From contig MEUM01000080.1 in the NCBI GenBank assembly GCA_001771735.1, positions 2,707 through 15,773 on the forward strand: 13,067 bases of DNA, given 5' to 3'. Shown one piece after another: positions 1 to 6,415 of the stretch (positions are counted from its first letter, which is position 1; every line of letters starts with the position of its first letter). The stretch is from Caldifarciminota bacterium RBG_13_43_14. GTDB taxonomy: Bacteria; Hydrothermota; Tepidihabitantia; SM23-42. The notes under the pieces were generated by a model. It was not told the origin of the DNA, did not search any database, and was given only the letters and a program-made list of their open reading frames with translations. The position numbers were made by a program, and so were the translations under genes.

Positions 1-2100
1 GGTACCAAGGCTGGCGGCGCTACTGCCGCCTCTCAATTCTATCCGCGACGCACTTTTCCGGGCGGCGAAGTTCTTACCTGGATTGGAACCTGCCAGAGTC
101 TCTGGATCGATCCTTATGGCTGGTTACGCGAAGACAATGCCGATCCGGCAACCCTGCATTTAATCAATGATAATGTGATCACCATGGAATTCGATCCTAG
201 CGCCGGCGGTTCGGGCAATGTCGTCGTAACCAGATTGCGCGATCAGAATGGCAGCGGTGATCCAAACCAGTTCATTCCGATCGGTACGATCCCAATCGAG
301 GACATGATCCCGATCTGGGATGCAGGCAAATGGCTGTGGAATCACAGCCCTGCCCAGCGCAATATCAAGGCCTTTATTGATGGAAATAAAGATCATGTTG
401 TTGATCCGGGTGAAATATGGAATTTCACCGCGGCAAATGCGGCGACTTTCAGACCGCATCTTGGAGTCGCATCGGATTCGGTCGCTCAGTTATTGATCAA
501 TTATGTGCGGGGAACCGATGTTCCTGGCTGGCGCTCAAGAACTGCCGACAGCAAGGTCTGGAAACTTGCCGATATAATAAATTCAAATGCGATCGTAATC
601 CAGCGGCCGGTAGAACGTTATGATTTTATTTACGGCGATAACAGCTATGGTGATTACTATGACCTGTATCGCGACCGTAGACAGGTAGTTTTTGTTGGTG
701 GCAATGACGGCATGCTGCATTGTTTCAACGGCGGTCAACCGGTCGAATTGATGAGCTCCTTGACGCCAATTCAGTATTTACCAAACGGTTATGATCTTGG
801 TCAGGAGATCTGGTCATATATTCCATACAATCTACTGCCCCATTTGAAATGGCTGAAAGAACCCCTGTATTGCCATGTCTATTATGTCGACATGAAAGTT
901 TATATCACCGATGCCCAGGTCTTTGCCGACGATGCCATTCACCCCAATGGCTGGGGAACAGTACTGGTGGGCGCAATGAGATTGGGCGGCATGCCGATCA
1001 CAAGCGCAGTTGATACCTGTTATTCATCATACTTCCTGCTTGATATCACGGATCCGGTCAACATGGTACCGATGTGGGAATTCAAGGATCCGGACATGAG
1101 AATGTCGGCCTGTTATTCAACTGTGGTCAAAGTTGATAGTTCATGGTATCTGGTCTTTGGTTCTGGTCCTATGACCTGCAGCGGTGAAAGCAGTCAGCAG
1201 GCAAGGGTATATGTTCTTGATCTTGCTTCAGGCACATTGCTGCGCAAAATCACCTTACCCGAGCCTAACTGCTTTATCACCAATATATTTGGTGTAGACT
1301 GGGGCATGGATTATACAGTCGATCGAATATACTTTGGCACTTGTTATGAAGATGCTTCATTACCGGGTGACTGGGGCGGAAAGATCTACCTCATTGAGAC
1401 CAATGACTCATCAAACACGGCAGACTGGGATACATTAACACGCTTTCACATGGATCGACCGATCACGGCCGAAGGCAGTATTTCTACCGACGACTATAAT
1501 CATCTCTGGCTGTATTATGGCAGCGGCCGTTTCTTCTCCGATGTCGATGAAGCCGATACCGCAACCACGCAATATTATGTCGGCTTACGAGAGGATACCA
1601 CTCATTCACTTACTTATGCCGGACTCTATAATGTAAGCAATGTCTGGATCGATACGGCCGAGATAGTACATGGAGCGCCCGGCTGTACTGATTTTGCCGA
1701 TCTTACTGATTCGATCAATGTCCGGGCCGGTTGGTATCGTGAAATGCCCGGTCCTGGTGAACGGACAATAACAACTTCATTAGTATTCGGCGGTGCCGTG
1801 CTCTTCACAACCTTTGTTCCGACCGGAGATATTTGTTCTTACGGCGGAAAAGGAAATTTATGGGCATTGTTCTATCGCACCGGAACTGCCTATACAAAAC
1901 CATTTCTACTCCCGGATTCTACCGAAGAACGGCATCCCGAATGGATAAGTCTTGGCCCGGGTATGCCGTCAGAACCCAGTCTGTATGTAAGCTCTGATCA
2001 GACCAAAGTCTTTATTCAAGCCGGCGGCGGTATTGTCTCGCCGGAAACCGGTATTCCAGGAATGCCGGCATCCGGCGTGTTGATCTGGAAGGGCCGCTAA
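1..2100 (+). CDS. PilY1/PilC-like type IV pilus tip protein, C-terminal part (partial)
   Basis: The reading frame is open from base 1, so the true start lies left of the window; 699 residues are visible. The start of the fragment (TWIGTCQSLWIDPYGWLRED) and the block VVFVGGNDGMLHCFNGG at nt 685-735 match the PilC/PilY1 beta-propeller family, as does the later W-Y-LVFGSGP segment near nt 1144-1170. In characterised systems PilY1 sits at the type IV pilus tip, promotes pilus extension and acts in adhesion or surface sensing; the same role is inferred here. Fragment residues 127-138 (nt 379-414) form a 12-residue loop with D, N, D, D and E at positions 1, 3, 5, 9 and 12, as in an EF-hand. The N-terminal part, which often carries a von Willebrand-type domain, is outside the window. 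A small secreted protein follows 11 bp downstream and is probably co-transcribed. Confidence 0.85.
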   Translation, partial: GTKAGGATAASQFYPRRTFPGGEVLTWIGTCQSLWIDPYGWLREDNADPATLHLINDNVITMEFDPSAGGSGNVVVTRLRDQNGSGDPNQFIPIGTIPIEDMIPIWDAGKWLWNHSPAQRNIKAFIDGNKDHVVDPGEIWNFTAANAATFRPHLGVASDSVAQLLINYVRGTDVPGWRSRTADSKVWKLADIINSNAIVIQRPVERYDFIYGDNSYGDYYDLYRDRRQVVFVGGNDGMLHCFNGGQPVELMSSLTPIQYLPNGYDLGQEIWSYIPYNLLPHLKWLKEPLYCHVYYVDMKVYITDAQVFADDAIHPNGWGTVLVGAMRLGGMPITSAVDTCYSSYFLLDITDPVNMVPMWEFKDPDMRMSACYSTVVKVDSSWYLVFGSGPMTCSGESSQQARVYVLDLASGTLLRKITLPEPNCFITNIFGVDWGMDYTVDRIYFGTCYEDASLPGDWGGKIYLIETNDSSNTADWDTLTRFHMDRPITAEGSISTDDYNHLWLYYGSGRFFSDVDEADTATTQYYVGLREDTTHSLTYAGLYNVSNVWIDTAEIVHGAPGCTDFADLTDSINVRAGWYREMPGPGERTITTSLVFGGAVLFTTFVPTGDICSYGGKGNLWALFYRTGTAYTKPFLLPDSTEERHPEWISLGPGMPSEPSLYVSSDQTKVFIQAGGGIVSPETGIPGMPASGVLIWKGR

Positions 2101-2111
2101 AGGAGGCGAAC

Positions 2112-2444
2112 ATGAAATACCTGATCTTATTTCTCATTATCTTTACCCCGGCCTTATTTGCCGAAGAAATTTCACTCGGCATGGTTTATGCAGCCGAGGG
2201 CGATTCATTGATCCTGGCTGACGGATTGAAAGTACATGTTCCTTATCTATCACAGGGCAAGTACGTCTCAGAAACCGATAAAGAACTAAATCTTGATAAT
2301 GTTCAATTCCCTTTCACGGCTTCGATTGTCACGCCTGATCAGGATATGCTCCCTGAAAAAGCGAAGCAGCTCGTTTACGTAAAGATACACAAATTCTACC
2401 ACGAAGTTGAAGGCAGGCTAGTCCAAACCAGTTCGACAAAATAA
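2112..2444 (+). CDS. Small secreted protein of unknown function, downstream of pilY1-like gene
   Basis: 110 residues. Residues 1-17 are a typical signal peptide (MKYLILFLIIFTPALFA) with a plausible signal peptidase I site at ALFA|EE. The mature part of about 93 residues is predicted to be mostly beta strand and starts with a G-x-V-y-x-x-E-G-D-S-L-I-L-A-D-G-L-K-V pattern. This resembles small beta-barrel folds in periplasmic proteins, but I cannot assign a family. It has no lipobox cysteine and no membrane segment besides the signal. The Shine-Dalgarno AGGAGG at 2101-2106 lies 5 bp before the ATG and overlaps the region just after the pilY1-like stop, so the two genes are very likely one operon. 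A strong terminator begins 9 bp after the stop. A supporting role in pilus assembly is a guess from position only. Confidence 0.75.
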   Translation: MKYLILFLIIFTPALFAEEISLGMVYAAEGDSLILADGLKVHVPYLSQGKYVSETDKELNLDNVQFPFTASIVTPDQDMLPEKAKQLVYVKIHKFYHEVEGRLVQTSSTK

Positions 2445-2452
2445 ACCGATTA

Positions 2453-2495
2453 AATAAACAAAGGGGGAGGCATTTTACCTCCCCCTTTGTTTATT
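2453..2495 (+). terminator. Strong intrinsic terminator after the pilY1-like operon
   Basis: A perfect 18-bp stem pairs 2453-2470 with 2478-2495 around a 7-nt loop (2471-2477). The core is an AAAGGGGGAGG arm and its complement, and the right arm ends in CTTTGTTTATT, giving a T-rich tail. The left arm is A-rich, so it could also work on the other strand, although no minus-strand gene ends here. Confidence 0.85.
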
Positions 2496-2525
2496 CTTGT
2501 ACGATTGATATACAAAGATTGCTTA

Positions 2526-2554
2526 TTGACTTGCTCAATGAATTCGTTTATATT
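2526..2554 (+). promoter_or_regulatory. Promoter of the Ig-like lipoprotein gene
   Basis: A -35 box TTGACT at 2526-2531 and a -10 box TATATT at 2549-2554 are separated by 17 bp. Transcription would start near 2561, giving a leader of only about 13 nt that begins at the Shine-Dalgarno. Confidence 0.65.
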
Positions 2555-2573
2555 TCCATATCGGAGGTGAAGC

Positions 2574-3479
2574 TTGAAAGATTTCGGCAAAATTATTGCG
2601 ATCAGTTTACTAATATTCATTGTTGCCTGCAATGGCAAAAAAAAGGATGGCGGTCCGGTCGCCGGCAATCATAAACCAGTGATCAACTCGGTCAGTTTGA
2701 TGCCATCAAACCCAATCGTACAATCTGAAATAACTGCTCATATATTAAGTTCTGATCAGGATGCAGATCCAATCACCTATACAGTAAAATGGTTCGTTAA
2801 CGGACGTAATATCGGCGAGGGCATGGCATTGCACAGCGAGGAGATCAGAAAAGGTGACCGGGTTCATGCTGAGATCACACCTCATGATGGTAAGGAAGCC
2901 GGTGAACCCTTCACTACGTCTGAATTAGAAGTCGTCAACACATCCCCCCGTATTATTTCAGTACAGCTTGCCCCGGAATCGGTATTTGTAACCACGCCCC
3001 AGGTTGTTTTAAGCGCCGCGGTCGATGACCCGGACCGGGATTCAATGCGCGTGATCGTCCATTGGGTAGTTGGCGAGAATGTTATCAATGATACATCCAA
3101 TGTTTTCCGGGTTCAACAGCATGGTTTGAAGAAGCATGATGTCGTGATCGGAGTTGCTTTTGTCAATGATGGTGAAGTCCGTTCTGAACCATTTGAATTC
3201 GAATTGCATATTGCCAATGCGCCGCCGACTTTCCGTACCGTGATTGACTCGGTCAAATGCCGATCCGACAGTATTTATTACCCATTGCCGATATTTGATC
3301 CGGATAGCGATCCGATCGATTATGAACTGCTCAATGCCCCCCAGGGCATTTCGATCGACCGGAATAACGGCGTTGTTTACGGTAATGCCGGTGAAGTCAA
3401 GACTTTTGAAGTATCAGTGCGGGCAACCGATAATGAAGGTGCGTATATCGAAGCCCGCTATACCCTTACCACGCCGTAG
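2574..3479 (+). CDS. Lipoprotein with three Ig/cadherin-like domains
   Basis: 301 residues. The start is TTG, chosen because GGAGG at 2563-2567 sits 6 bp upstream and a lipoprotein signal follows directly. The signal ends in lipobox I-V-A-C with Cys19 as the lipidated residue, followed by a charged and glycine-rich linker. Three beta-sandwich repeats follow: about 33-121, 125-213 and 215-299. Each carries an acidic D-x-D-x-D type loop (residues 60-66, 151-157 and 241-247), as in cadherin-like, PKD and He_PIG domains where such loops bind calcium. The last repeat has the cadherin-like pattern G-I-S-I-D-x-x-x-G-V-V-Y-G and ends in R-A-T-D-N-E-G-A. The likely role is a surface or periplasmic adhesion or scaffold protein. 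It has its own promoter and terminator, so it is a single-gene unit beside the pilus operon. Confidence 0.8.
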   Translation: MKDFGKIIAISLLIFIVACNGKKKDGGPVAGNHKPVINSVSLMPSNPIVQSEITAHILSSDQDADPITYTVKWFVNGRNIGEGMALHSEEIRKGDRVHAEITPHDGKEAGEPFTTSELEVVNTSPRIISVQLAPESVFVTTPQVVLSAAVDDPDRDSMRVIVHWVVGENVINDTSNVFRVQQHGLKKHDVVIGVAFVNDGEVRSEPFEFELHIANAPPTFRTVIDSVKCRSDSIYYPLPIFDPDSDPIDYELLNAPQGISIDRNNGVVYGNAGEVKTFEVSVRATDNEGAYIEARYTLTTP

Positions 3480-3495
3480 ATCTTAAAAATATTAT

Positions 3496-3537
3496 AATCC
3501 CCCTTCCCCCTTTTAAAAAGGGGGATAGAGGGGGATT
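3496..3537. repeat. Nested C-block/G-block palindrome, repeat copy A
   Basis: The outer arms AATCCCCCT (3496-3504) and AGGGGGATT (3529-3537) pair over 9 bp. The inner arms 3506-3513 and 3517-3524 pair over 8 bp around a 3-nt loop. The layout matches small mobile palindromic repeats that are scattered between genes in many bacteria. Two partial relatives occur at 3934-3970 and 3981-4018. Confidence 0.65.
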
Positions 3538-3538
3538 T

Positions 3539-3570
3539 GGCTGCTGGGTTCACCAGCAGCCGCCTTTTTT
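3539..3570 (+). terminator. Intrinsic terminator after the Ig-like lipoprotein gene
   Basis: A perfect 9-bp GC-rich stem pairs 3539-3547 with 3553-3561 around a 5-nt loop, and is followed by GCC and six T residues (3565-3570). It lies 60 bp after the lipoprotein stop, just beyond repeat copy A, and 17 bp before the end of the convergent ferredoxin gene. Confidence 0.85.
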
Positions 3571-3586
3571 ACTGTAAACTGTCTAC

Positions 3587-3793
3587 TTATTTCTTTGGAT
3601 GATCCGGGTCTGGAACTGCGGCGGCGACCGGACATACGGCCGCGCATTGCGGTTCATCAAAATGCCCTTCGCACTCAATGCAAACACTGGCATCAACTGT
3701 ATAAACAGGATCACCTTCGCTAATTGCCTGAACCGGGCACTCAGGTTCACAAAGCCCGCATGCTGTGCATTCCTCAGTAATTTTGTAGGCCAT
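3587..3793 (-). CDS. 2[4Fe-4S] ferredoxin, Alvin type
   Basis: 68 residues, a small soluble electron carrier in the cytoplasm. The first cluster motif is C9-x2-C12-x2-C15-x3-C19-P. The second is C38-x2-C41-x8-C50-x3-C54-P. The eight-residue insert between the second and third cysteines (E-G-H-F-D-E-P-Q) is the hallmark of the Allochromatium vinosum/YfhL-like group, whose clusters have very low and unequal potentials. All eight ligands are present and the length is normal for the group. The ATG has AAGGAGG about 6 bp upstream and a consensus promoter just before it. The gene stands alone, so its redox partner cannot be read from its neighbours. Confidence 0.95.
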   Translation of the reverse strand: MAYKITEECTACGLCEPECPVQAISEGDPVYTVDASVCIECEGHFDEPQCAAVCPVAAAVPDPDHPKK

Positions 3794-3817
3794 ATAACCT
3801 CCTTATCGTTTGGCGGT

Positions 3818-3845
3818 ATTATATGAATAGGGACAACAATGTCAA
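3818..3845 (-). promoter_or_regulatory. Promoter of the ferredoxin gene
   Basis: Read on the minus strand: TTGACA at 3845-3840, a 16-bp spacer, and TATAAT at 3823-3818, both consensus. The expected transcription start is near 3811, leaving a short leader of about 18 nt that contains the Shine-Dalgarno and the ATG at 3793. Confidence 0.8.
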
Positions 3846-3933
3846 GGAATAGATAGCATATGGGTTGGGATTGGGATGACGGATTCACGACGCAGGATAA
3901 AGTCATTATGTCCTTGGTCACTAAATCACGAAG

Positions 3934-3970
3934 AAATCCTCCCTTTTCTAAAGGGAGGTAAGGAGGAATT
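3934..3970. repeat. C-block/G-block palindrome, repeat copy B
   Basis: A 9-bp stem pairs CCTCCCTTT (3938-3946) with AAAGGGAGG (3950-3958) around a 3-nt loop. It is followed by a second G-block, AGGAGG, and flanked by AAT/ATT ends. It looks like a partial relative of the element at 3496-3537: one C-block on the left, two G-blocks on the right. Confidence 0.55.
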
Positions 3971-3980
3971 ATTAATTATT

Positions 3981-4018
3981 AATCTCCCTTAATCCCTCTT
4001 TAAAAAAGAGGGAAATTC
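3981..4018. repeat. C-block/G-block palindrome, repeat copy C; possible 3' hairpin of the rsmG operon
   Basis: An 8-bp stem pairs CCCTCTTT (3994-4001) with AAAGAGGG (4005-4012) around three A residues. It is preceded by a second C-block (CTCCCTT) and has AAT/AAATT ends. It lies 15 bp beyond the rsmG stop and could slow or end minus-strand transcription, but no T-tract follows the stem on that strand, so terminator function is uncertain. Confidence 0.5.
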
Positions 4019-4032
4019 CTTCGTGTGACGCG

Positions 4033-4707
4033 CTACGCGCTATGCCTCTGTAAAAATACCAGACTCATCGGTATTTTCTCGATCGGCGTTAAACGCTGTT
4101 CCACTTGAAAAGTAAATCCAAATTTATCCATCAACGATTGTGCCTTCTTTATTTCCCCATCCACGGATGAACTTTTATAAAAGATTGCCTGTCCGCCCGG
4201 GATTAATAATCGATCGATCAATCTCAAATTATCTTTGATCTTACCCGCCGCTCGTAATAGTATCATATCAAAAGCCTTATCATGATAATTCTCGGCCCGA
4301 TCGGGAAATACGCTTATTGAATTTAGTTCCAGCTTATTGATCAGCTCCTGTAAAAACTTTGCTCGTTTCTGCATTGACTCAATCAGGACGAATTCTTTCT
4401 CGGGCAACGCGATCTTTAACGGCACACCAGGGAATCCCGCGCCGCTGCCGAGATCCGCGATATGCCGTGCATTTTTCAAGTAAGGATATGCGATCAAAGA
4501 TACAAGAAAATGCCGGCGGCTTATACGGTCATGATCATTATAGGATATAAGATTTATTTTATTTTGATACTTATATAAAAGCTCAAGATAGATTGTGAAT
4601 TTTTTCGCCCGACCGGAATTTATTTCAAGCTCGGCCAGTCCCCTTTGCAGATCATTGATTTCTCTAGTTATTCTATCTTTTGGGTTTACCCGGTTTTTTG
4701 ATTTCAT
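4033..4707 (-). CDS. rsmG: 16S rRNA (guanine-N7) methyltransferase RsmG (GidB)
   Basis: 224 residues from the ATG at 4707. A TTG at 4731 would add eight residues, but neither start has a clear Shine-Dalgarno. RsmG methylates a guanine in the 530 loop of 16S rRNA using S-adenosylmethionine; loss gives low-level streptomycin resistance in several species. The SAM-binding motif I, DLGSGAGFPG, lies at about residues 85-94. It is preceded by the family block N-L-I-S-Y-N-D-x-x-x-I-x-x-x-H-F-L-V-S-L. Motif II (V-L-I-E-S-M-Q-K-R-A-K-F-L), the R-A-A catalytic-region block and the late G-G-Q-A-I-F-Y-K block follow in the usual order. Length fits the family. The start overlaps the end of mazG by 35 bp, so translation is probably coupled, and this is the last gene of the operon. 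Confidence 0.92.
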   Translation of the reverse strand: MKSKNRVNPKDRITREINDLQRGLAELEINSGRAKKFTIYLELLYKYQNKINLISYNDHDRISRRHFLVSLIAYPYLKNARHIADLGSGAGFPGVPLKIALPEKEFVLIESMQKRAKFLQELINKLELNSISVFPDRAENYHDKAFDMILLRAAGKIKDNLRLIDRLLIPGGQAIFYKSSSVDGEIKKAQSLMDKFGFTFQVEQRLTPIEKIPMSLVFLQRHSA

Positions 4708-5458
4708 CCCAGAGTCTATCCATTTCTTCAAGTGAAACTTTATGTGGTTCTTTACCCTGTTTTTGTAATTCAGTGATTACACTACGAAATCTTTTTATGA
4801 ATTTCTGATTTGCCTTGTGCAATGCGCGTTCAGGATCGATCTTAATATGCCGTGCATAGTTCACGCAGGCAAACAACAGATCACCGAATTCTTCAAAAGT
4901 TCTATTTTTAGCCGTCGTTGTCCTTAATTCACTTAATTCTTCATTGATCTTATTCATTGGTCCGCTTTTTTCCGGCCAGTCAAACCCAAGCTTTGCCGCT
5001 CTTTCCTGAATAAGACGCGCTGCGTGCATTGACGGCAATGATCTCGGAATACCTTTAAATATATCTTTTTTTGATCTTTGCCAGAATTCAAGCACCGCTT
5101 CGGCGCTCTTTAGGTCTTTTCGCTTAAAAACATGAGGATGTTTTTCCTGGTATTTCTTTATCGTAGCCGCGATCATGGATTTAATCCTAATGCCCCGTTC
5201 CTGTTCGCAGATCAAGGCGCCAAAGATCGCAACGAACAGGAGATCACCGACCTCCTCGGCAAGCTTATCTTTTTCATTACCCTCAACCGCTTCAACGAAT
5301 TCATAGGCCTCTTCGATCGCATTGCTTTTAAAAGATTTCAAAGTCTGAATGCGATCCCAGGGACACTTGCGGCGCAGGGTTCTGACTAATACCAGGAGAT
5401 CGTCTAATTTTGAATTTTTATTGGATTTCTTAATCGAGCGGTGTTTCTTCTTCTTCAT
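4673..5458 (-). CDS. mazG: Nucleoside triphosphate pyrophosphohydrolase MazG
   Basis: 261 residues, close to the usual size of two-domain MazG. The enzyme hydrolyses (d)NTPs to NMP and pyrophosphate, cleans the nucleotide pool and affects ppGpp levels in E. coli. Two MazG repeats are visible. The first has K-C-P-W-D at 31-35, E49-E50 in E-E-A-Y-E-F, and E-E-V-G-D at 68-72. The second has E173-E174 with E177, and E-E-F-G-D at 189-193; these acidic residues bind magnesium. Between them lie K-H-P-H-V-F (106-111) and the block H-A-A-R-L-I-Q-E-R-A-A-K-L-G-F-D-W (145-161). The protein ends in the typical L-W-D-E-I-K. The ATG at 5458 was preferred over an upstream TTG at 5503 because it gives family length and a 29-bp rather than 74-bp overlap with the ricT-like gene. 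The N-terminal 18 residues are lysine-rich. Confidence 0.95.
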   Translation of the reverse strand: MKKKKHRSIKKSNKNSKLDDLLVLVRTLRRKCPWDRIQTLKSFKSNAIEEAYEFVEAVEGNEKDKLAEEVGDLLFVAIFGALICEQERGIRIKSMIAATIKKYQEKHPHVFKRKDLKSAEAVLEFWQRSKKDIFKGIPRSLPSMHAARLIQERAAKLGFDWPEKSGPMNKINEELSELRTTTAKNRTFEEFGDLLFACVNYARHIKIDPERALHKANQKFIKRFRSVITELQKQGKEPHKVSLEEMDRLWDEIKKPGKPKR

Positions 5459-6098
5459 CGCTATATTTATAATCCGGAATACCGCCGTAAAATTCTTCTT
5501 CAAAATTCAAACAACAAAGCAAACGACCGCATATTCCGGATATTTTACCCGGCGAAACATAAAGTTTTTGATCGCGCGCCATGCGCAGCGAGATCGAACG
5601 TAATTCGTGAAGGAATGTCCCACAACATAAATTACGACCACACGGTCCAATACCGCCAAACAGTTTTGAATAATCGCGGCTTCCGATCTGCTTGATCACC
5701 ACCCGTTTATTCAATTTCTGTGATATAAACCGGTGTAATTTACGGAATTCCAGTCGCTTCTGAGCGGTAAAATAGAAAATAACCCGTTCCTCATCGAACT
5801 GGCAGTGAGCATAGACTGGTTTCATACTGTACTTGAATTCATCAACCGCGCGTTTCAGTTCAAGCAGACATTTTTCTTCATATTGCTTAAGTTCTTCCCT
5901 TCTTTCAAAATCCGGTTGACCGGCCAGGCGCTCGAGCTCAGCATACACTTCCGCTTCCGGGTCACTGCTGATCGTGACTATTCGACCGATATCTAATCCT
6001 TCCTTGCTCCGTATCACCACATGATCACCGATCTTGTAGCTGTCCGGACCGGAACACGATTCGATTCTGAATGGTGTAATCTCAATTCGGTATATCAT
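5430..6098 (-). CDS. PSP1-domain protein, RicT (YaaT)-like
   Basis: 222 residues. The best-known member, B. subtilis RicT, works with RicA and RicF as an Fe-S complex that aids RNase Y-dependent RNA processing and influences sporulation and biofilm formation. Here the N-terminal part is a beta-rich domain with K-I-G-D-H-V-V-I-R-S (22-31), and a coiled region spans about 62-90. The PSP1 core carries two diagnostic cysteine blocks: G-P-C-G-R-N-L-C-C (151-159) and G-I-C-G-R-L-L-C-C (188-196). The tail is acidic (D-E-E-E-E). It is somewhat shorter than B. subtilis RicT. Its start codon overlaps the stop of the DivIC-like gene as ATGA (6095-6098), so translation is coupled. No ricA or ricF homologue is visible, so a conserved RNase Y role is uncertain. 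Confidence 0.9.
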   Translation of the reverse strand: MIYRIEITPFRIESCSGPDSYKIGDHVVIRSKEGLDIGRIVTISSDPEAEVYAELERLAGQPDFERREELKQYEEKCLLELKRAVDEFKYSMKPVYAHCQFDEERVIFYFTAQKRLEFRKLHRFISQKLNKRVVIKQIGSRDYSKLFGGIGPCGRNLCCGTFLHELRSISLRMARDQKLYVSPGKISGICGRLLCCLNFEEEFYGGIPDYKYSDEEEETPLD

Positions 6099-6388
6099 TT
6101 TTTCTGTATCAAATAAACCTTTTCACCTTTCTTTATCATCCCCAGATCATCACGCGCCTTTACCTCGATCAAATTTCCACGTCGATATTCCTTGATCCTT
6201 GATTTTATTATCTCGATCTGGGCTTCGAGAATAATAATCTCTTTCTGAACACTGGATACTTCGCGCCGCATACTAAGGTATTTGTAGAACCTCCGGCCAA
6301 AGTATAGAAGTGGCAAACATATTATGATCAGCAAAAATATCCAACCGAATTTACGCTGGTTTTTTTTCCCCTTTTTCATTTGATACAT
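6095..6388 (-). CDS. Septum formation initiator, DivIC/FtsB family
   Basis: 97 residues, a bitopic inner-membrane division protein. A lysine-rich cytoplasmic N-terminus (1-13) is followed by one membrane segment (about 14-30), a periplasmic coiled coil (about 38-68), and the family's C-terminal block E-V-K-A-R-D-D-L-G-M-I-K-K-G-E-K-V-Y-L-I. FtsB/DivIC proteins pair with FtsL and the FtsQ/DivIB protein to activate septal peptidoglycan synthesis. A second ATG three codons in (6379) is also possible; neither start has a good Shine-Dalgarno. The gene begins 27 bp after the Wzc-like stop and overlaps the ricT-like gene by 4 bp. Short coiled-coil membrane proteins are hard to split between FtsB and DivIC, so no symbol is given. 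Confidence 0.88.
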   Translation of the reverse strand: MYQMKKGKKNQRKFGWIFLLIIICLPLLYFGRRFYKYLSMRREVSSVQKEIIILEAQIEIIKSRIKEYRRGNLIEVKARDDLGMIKKGEKVYLIQKK

Positions 6389-6415
6389 CGATGAGGCGCA
6401 ATCAATTTTGCGCTT

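Noticed and set aside
1..6. GGTACC at the very first base as a cloning junction
   Set aside because: The bases are in frame with the PilY1-like protein and give sensible residues, and a restriction-type hexamer by chance is not evidence of a construct.
3583..3921. A 112-codon minus-strand frame over the ferredoxin gene
   Set aside because: It is out of frame with the ferredoxin, whose eight cluster cysteines, Shine-Dalgarno and promoter are all intact. The longer frame also runs through that promoter.
4708..4731. TTG at 4731 as the rsmG start
   Set aside because: It would lengthen the overlap with mazG to 59 bp, it lacks a Shine-Dalgarno, and an ATG follows eight codons later. It cannot be fully excluded.
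5459..5503. TTG at 5503 as the mazG start
   Set aside because: It adds 15 residues outside the family's usual N-terminus, overlaps the ricT-like gene by 74 bp, and has no Shine-Dalgarno.
6396..6413. Six-bp inverted repeat GCGCAA / TTGCGC between the Wzc-like and DivIC-like genes as an intrinsic terminator
   Set aside because: The stem is short, it starts next to the wzc stop codon, and no T-tract follows it on the minus strand. At most it is a weak attenuator or mRNA-processing hairpin.
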